NCBI GenBank assembly: GCA_045654645.1
Contig: JAZONR010000034.1
Span: 1-8,072 of the forward strand
Direction of reading: 5' to 3'
Length of the DNA stretch: 8,072 nt
Source: HGM04593 sp045654645
GTDB taxonomy: Bacteria; Bacteroidota; Bacteroidia; Bacteroidales; Bacteroidaceae
Shown: piece by piece, positions 7,019 to 8,072 of the stretch
Layout: every line of letters starts with the position of its first letter
How positions within the stretch are numbered: the first letter of the stretch is position 1
Notes under the pieces: model-generated
Databases searched by the model: none
Told to the model about the DNA's origin: nothing
The model's input: the letters and a program-made list of their open reading frames with translations, nothing else
Made by a program: the position numbers and the translations under genes

Positions 7019-7123
7019 CAATCATCCCCCGCCCGACAGCAAGCTGTCTCGTCCCCCTTGGTAAAGGGGACAGCTGAAATGCATAGGCAAAAACAAATAC
7101 CCAATCACAGCAACCAACAGTTC
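7019..7123 (+). repeat. Repeat R3, first direct copy
   Basis: This matches 7183-7286: three mismatches in the first 68 bases, then a one-base indel and a more diverged 37-base A-rich tail. It carries two small hairpins: GACAGC-AA-GCTGTC (7035-7048) and CCCCTT-GGTA-AAGGGG (7054-7069). The second copy differs only in the loop of the latter. The C-rich start and paired hairpins resemble REP/BIME-type intergenic repeats. Confidence 0.75.
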
Positions 7124-7168
7124 TCCCCTTTGCTTGCAAGGGGGAGTGCCGCAGGCGAGGGGGATAAT
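7121..7168 (-). repeat. R3-related element in inverted orientation
   Basis: Between the two direct R3 copies, the minus strand reads a diverged relative: a C-rich start (ATCCCCCTCGCC), then an 11-bp hairpin at 7123-7146 (CTCCCCTTTGC/GCAAGGGGGAG, one G:T pair, 2-base loop). The sequence differs from R3 but the order of C-rich start, hairpin and CTG end is similar. The region therefore reads as plus, minus, plus. Confidence 0.5.
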
Positions 7169-7182
7169 AATACACGCACACA

Positions 7183-7286
7183 CAATCATCCCCCGCCCGA
7201 CAGCAAGCTGTCTCGTCCCCCTTGGGAAAGGGGACAACTGAAATGAATAGCAAAAAAAACTACTCAATCAAAGCAATAAAAAGTTC
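7183..7286 (+). repeat. Repeat R3, second direct copy
   Basis: This is the direct repeat of 7019-7123, offset by 164 bases in its conserved first part. Both hairpins are kept; the loop of the second reads GGGA instead of GGTA. After the end of the A-rich tail, similarity to copy one stops and an R2 copy begins 12 bases later. Confidence 0.75.
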
Positions 7287-7298
7287 GCAATAAATATT

Positions 7299-7359
7299 GC
7301 GTACAAAGGTAACTTCAAAAGACCTCCGGCACCGTAACTGAGACAGCGGAGAGCCCTGA
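7299..7359 (+). repeat. Repeat R2, right copy
   Basis: This is the partner of 186-246, in the same orientation, with an ungapped alignment and a 34-base core (7326-7359) differing at one base. The two R2 copies enclose the complete nqr operon with its promoter and terminator, so they are a possible substrate for homologous deletion or duplication of the operon, although they are short. Confidence 0.7.
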
Positions 7360-7381
7360 CGTTTGCAGGCAAATCTATTTT

Positions 7382-7401
7382 CGCACCCACGTGGGAGTGC
7401 G
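7382..7401. repeat. Inverted repeat with a perfect CCCACGTGGG core
   Basis: CGCAC followed by CCACGTGG and GAGTGCG forms an imperfect palindrome centred on the perfect 10-base CCCACGTGGG, with one unpaired A. It lies just past the rplQ terminator. It could be a protein-binding site or a second transcription-stopping hairpin, but no T-run follows closely on either strand. Confidence 0.4.
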
Positions 7402-7415
7402 TTGTTGGGGAGTGG

Positions 7416-7451
7416 AAAAAAAATGAGAGGGTAACCTCACGGTACCCTCTC
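7416..7451 (-). terminator. Intrinsic terminator after rplQ
   Basis: On the minus strand GAGAGGGTA (7451-7443) pairs with TACCCTCTC (7433-7425) around a 9-base loop, and is followed by A and eight T (7423-7416). It begins 25 bases past the rplQ stop and closes the ribosomal-protein/rpoA transcript. Confidence 0.93.
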
Positions 7452-7476
7452 ACATCTATTAAGTAAGTAATTTTAA

Positions 7477-7959
7477 TTATTCAGCAACTGCTGGTGTAGC
7501 TTCTTCTGTTGCAACAACTGCCTCTTCTACCACGGGTGCATCGGCCTTCTTGGTAGAACGGCGACGGCGTGTCTTCTTCGCCTGTGTCTTTGCCATATTC
7601 TCATTGTAGTCTACGAGCTCGATGAAGCACATCTGGGCTGCGTCACCCAAACGGGCACCAAGCTTGATGATACGTGTGTAACCACCGGGGCGCTCTGCTA
7701 CCTTTACAGAGATCTCCTTGAAGAGCTCGGTAACGGCCTCCTTGTTCTGGAGGTAGCTGAACACTACGCGACGTGAGTTAGTAGTATCCTCTTTTGACTT
7801 TGTGATGAGGGGCTCAACGAACTTCTTGAGTTCCTTGGCCTTGGCGAGGGTCGTAGTGATTCTTTTGTGCATAATCAAAGAAACTGCCATATTAGAAAGC
7901 ATTGCGTTTCTGTGAGATGCAGTACGGCCCAAATGGTTGAAAGATTTCTTATGTCTCAT
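7477..7959 (-). CDS. rplQ: Large ribosomal subunit protein L17 (bL17)
   Basis: bL17 is a structural protein of the 50S subunit, near the peptide exit tunnel. The 160-residue product has the family N-terminus MRHKKSFNHLGRTASHRNAM, LITKSKED (51-58), and AERPGGYTRIIKLGARLGDAA (88-108, core PGGYTRI). Residues about 121-160 are an extension absent from the E. coli protein: first basic (KKTRRRRSTKK), then acidic and alanine-rich, a layout common in Bacteroidota. It starts 2 bases after the rpoA stop, the normal end of the alpha operon, and is followed by a strong terminator. Confidence 0.98.
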   Translation of the reverse strand: MRHKKSFNHLGRTASHRNAMLSNMAVSLIMHKRITTTLAKAKELKKFVEPLITKSKEDTTNSRRVVFSYLQNKEAVTELFKEISVKVAERPGGYTRIIKLGARLGDAAQMCFIELVDYNENMAKTQAKKTRRRRSTKKADAPVVEEAVVATEEATPAVAE

Positions 7960-7961
7960 AA

Positions 7962-8072
7962 TTATTCTTTATCTAATTTATATTTTGAAATATCTGTTCC
8001 AAACGAAAGATTCAGACTCTCGAGCAAATCATCAAGCTCAGTGAGCGATTTCTTACCAAAGTTGCGGAACTT
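7962..8072 (-). CDS. rpoA: RNA polymerase subunit alpha, C-terminal end (partial)
   Basis: The last 36 codons of a gene running off the right edge read KFRNFGKKSLTELDDLLESL and then end in SKYKLDKE before TAA (7964-7962). RNFGKKSLTEL is the hallmark of the final helices of the alpha C-terminal domain, which contacts UP-element DNA and activators. The gene order rpoA-rplQ with a 2-base gap confirms it. Most of the gene lies outside the window. Confidence 0.95.
   Translation of the reverse strand, partial: KFRNFGKKSLTELDDLLESLNLSFGTDISKYKLDKE

Larger units (their letters stand above)
6609..7415. other. Repeat-rich intergenic region between rplQ and nqrA
   Basis: I see no convincing protein gene in these roughly 800 bases. 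From left to right they hold the nqrA promoter, an AT-rich stretch, a markedly G-rich segment (about 6722-6840), a pyrimidine-rich stretch (about 6905-6960), one R1 copy, two direct R3 copies around an inverted relative, one R2 copy and a palindrome at 7382-7401. Open frames over 6881-7267 on both strands are made of the repeats themselves, and the overlapping minus-strand frames read the two R3 copies as similar peptides. Confidence 0.7.

Noticed and set aside
7019..7286. CRISPR array
   Set aside because: There are only two long, diverging direct copies with an inverted relative between them. Unit length and spacing do not fit, and there are no cas genes.
6881..7453. Several 60-120 codon open frames on both strands
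   Set aside because: They consist mainly of R1, R3 and R2 and of the rplQ terminator. The two R3 copies yield near-identical peptide stretches, as expected for read-through of repeats.

Overview
The window looks like a chromosomal segment of an anaerobic or microaerobic member of the Bacteroidota, most likely order Bacteroidales. This rests on a six-gene Na+-translocating NADH:quinone reductase (NQR) operon with Bacteroidales-like protein sequences, a Bacteroidota-type promoter element (TAAATTTG, matching TAnnTTTG) ahead of nqrA, an L17 protein with the long basic-then-acidic tail seen in that phylum, and gene starts with no convincing Shine-Dalgarno sequences. Genus-level placement would be a guess.

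Layout: all confident genes lie on the minus strand. At the right edge is the 3' end of rpoA followed after 2 bases by rplQ, the end of the alpha ribosomal operon, closed by a strong terminator at 7416-7451. Next comes about 800 bases without a convincing gene (6609-7415), rich in repeats and hairpins and containing the nqrA promoter. The operon nqrA-nqrB-nqrC-nqrD-nqrE-nqrF then runs from 6608 down to 539, with gaps of 69, 5, 17, 30 and 12 bases, and ends at a terminator at 488-522. The leftmost ~490 bases are again non-coding and repeat-rich.

How the genes work together: NqrF oxidises NADH (FAD, then [2Fe-2S]). Electrons pass the iron centre held by NqrD and NqrE, then the covalent FMN of NqrC, then the covalent FMN and riboflavin of NqrB, and reach quinone with Na+ expelled from the cell. 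The ApbE flavin transferase that attaches the FMNs is not in the window.

The most interesting feature is in nqrC: a four-cysteine rubrerythrin-type rubredoxin domain is fused in frame ahead of the usual NqrC N-terminus, where it should face the cytoplasm. NqrB also has Cys in place of the usual Gly in its flavinylation motif. Three repeat families (called R1, R2 and R3 here) occupy the two intergenic regions; R1 and R2 each have one copy on either side of the nqr operon, and the R1 hairpin shows a compensatory base-pair change between copies.
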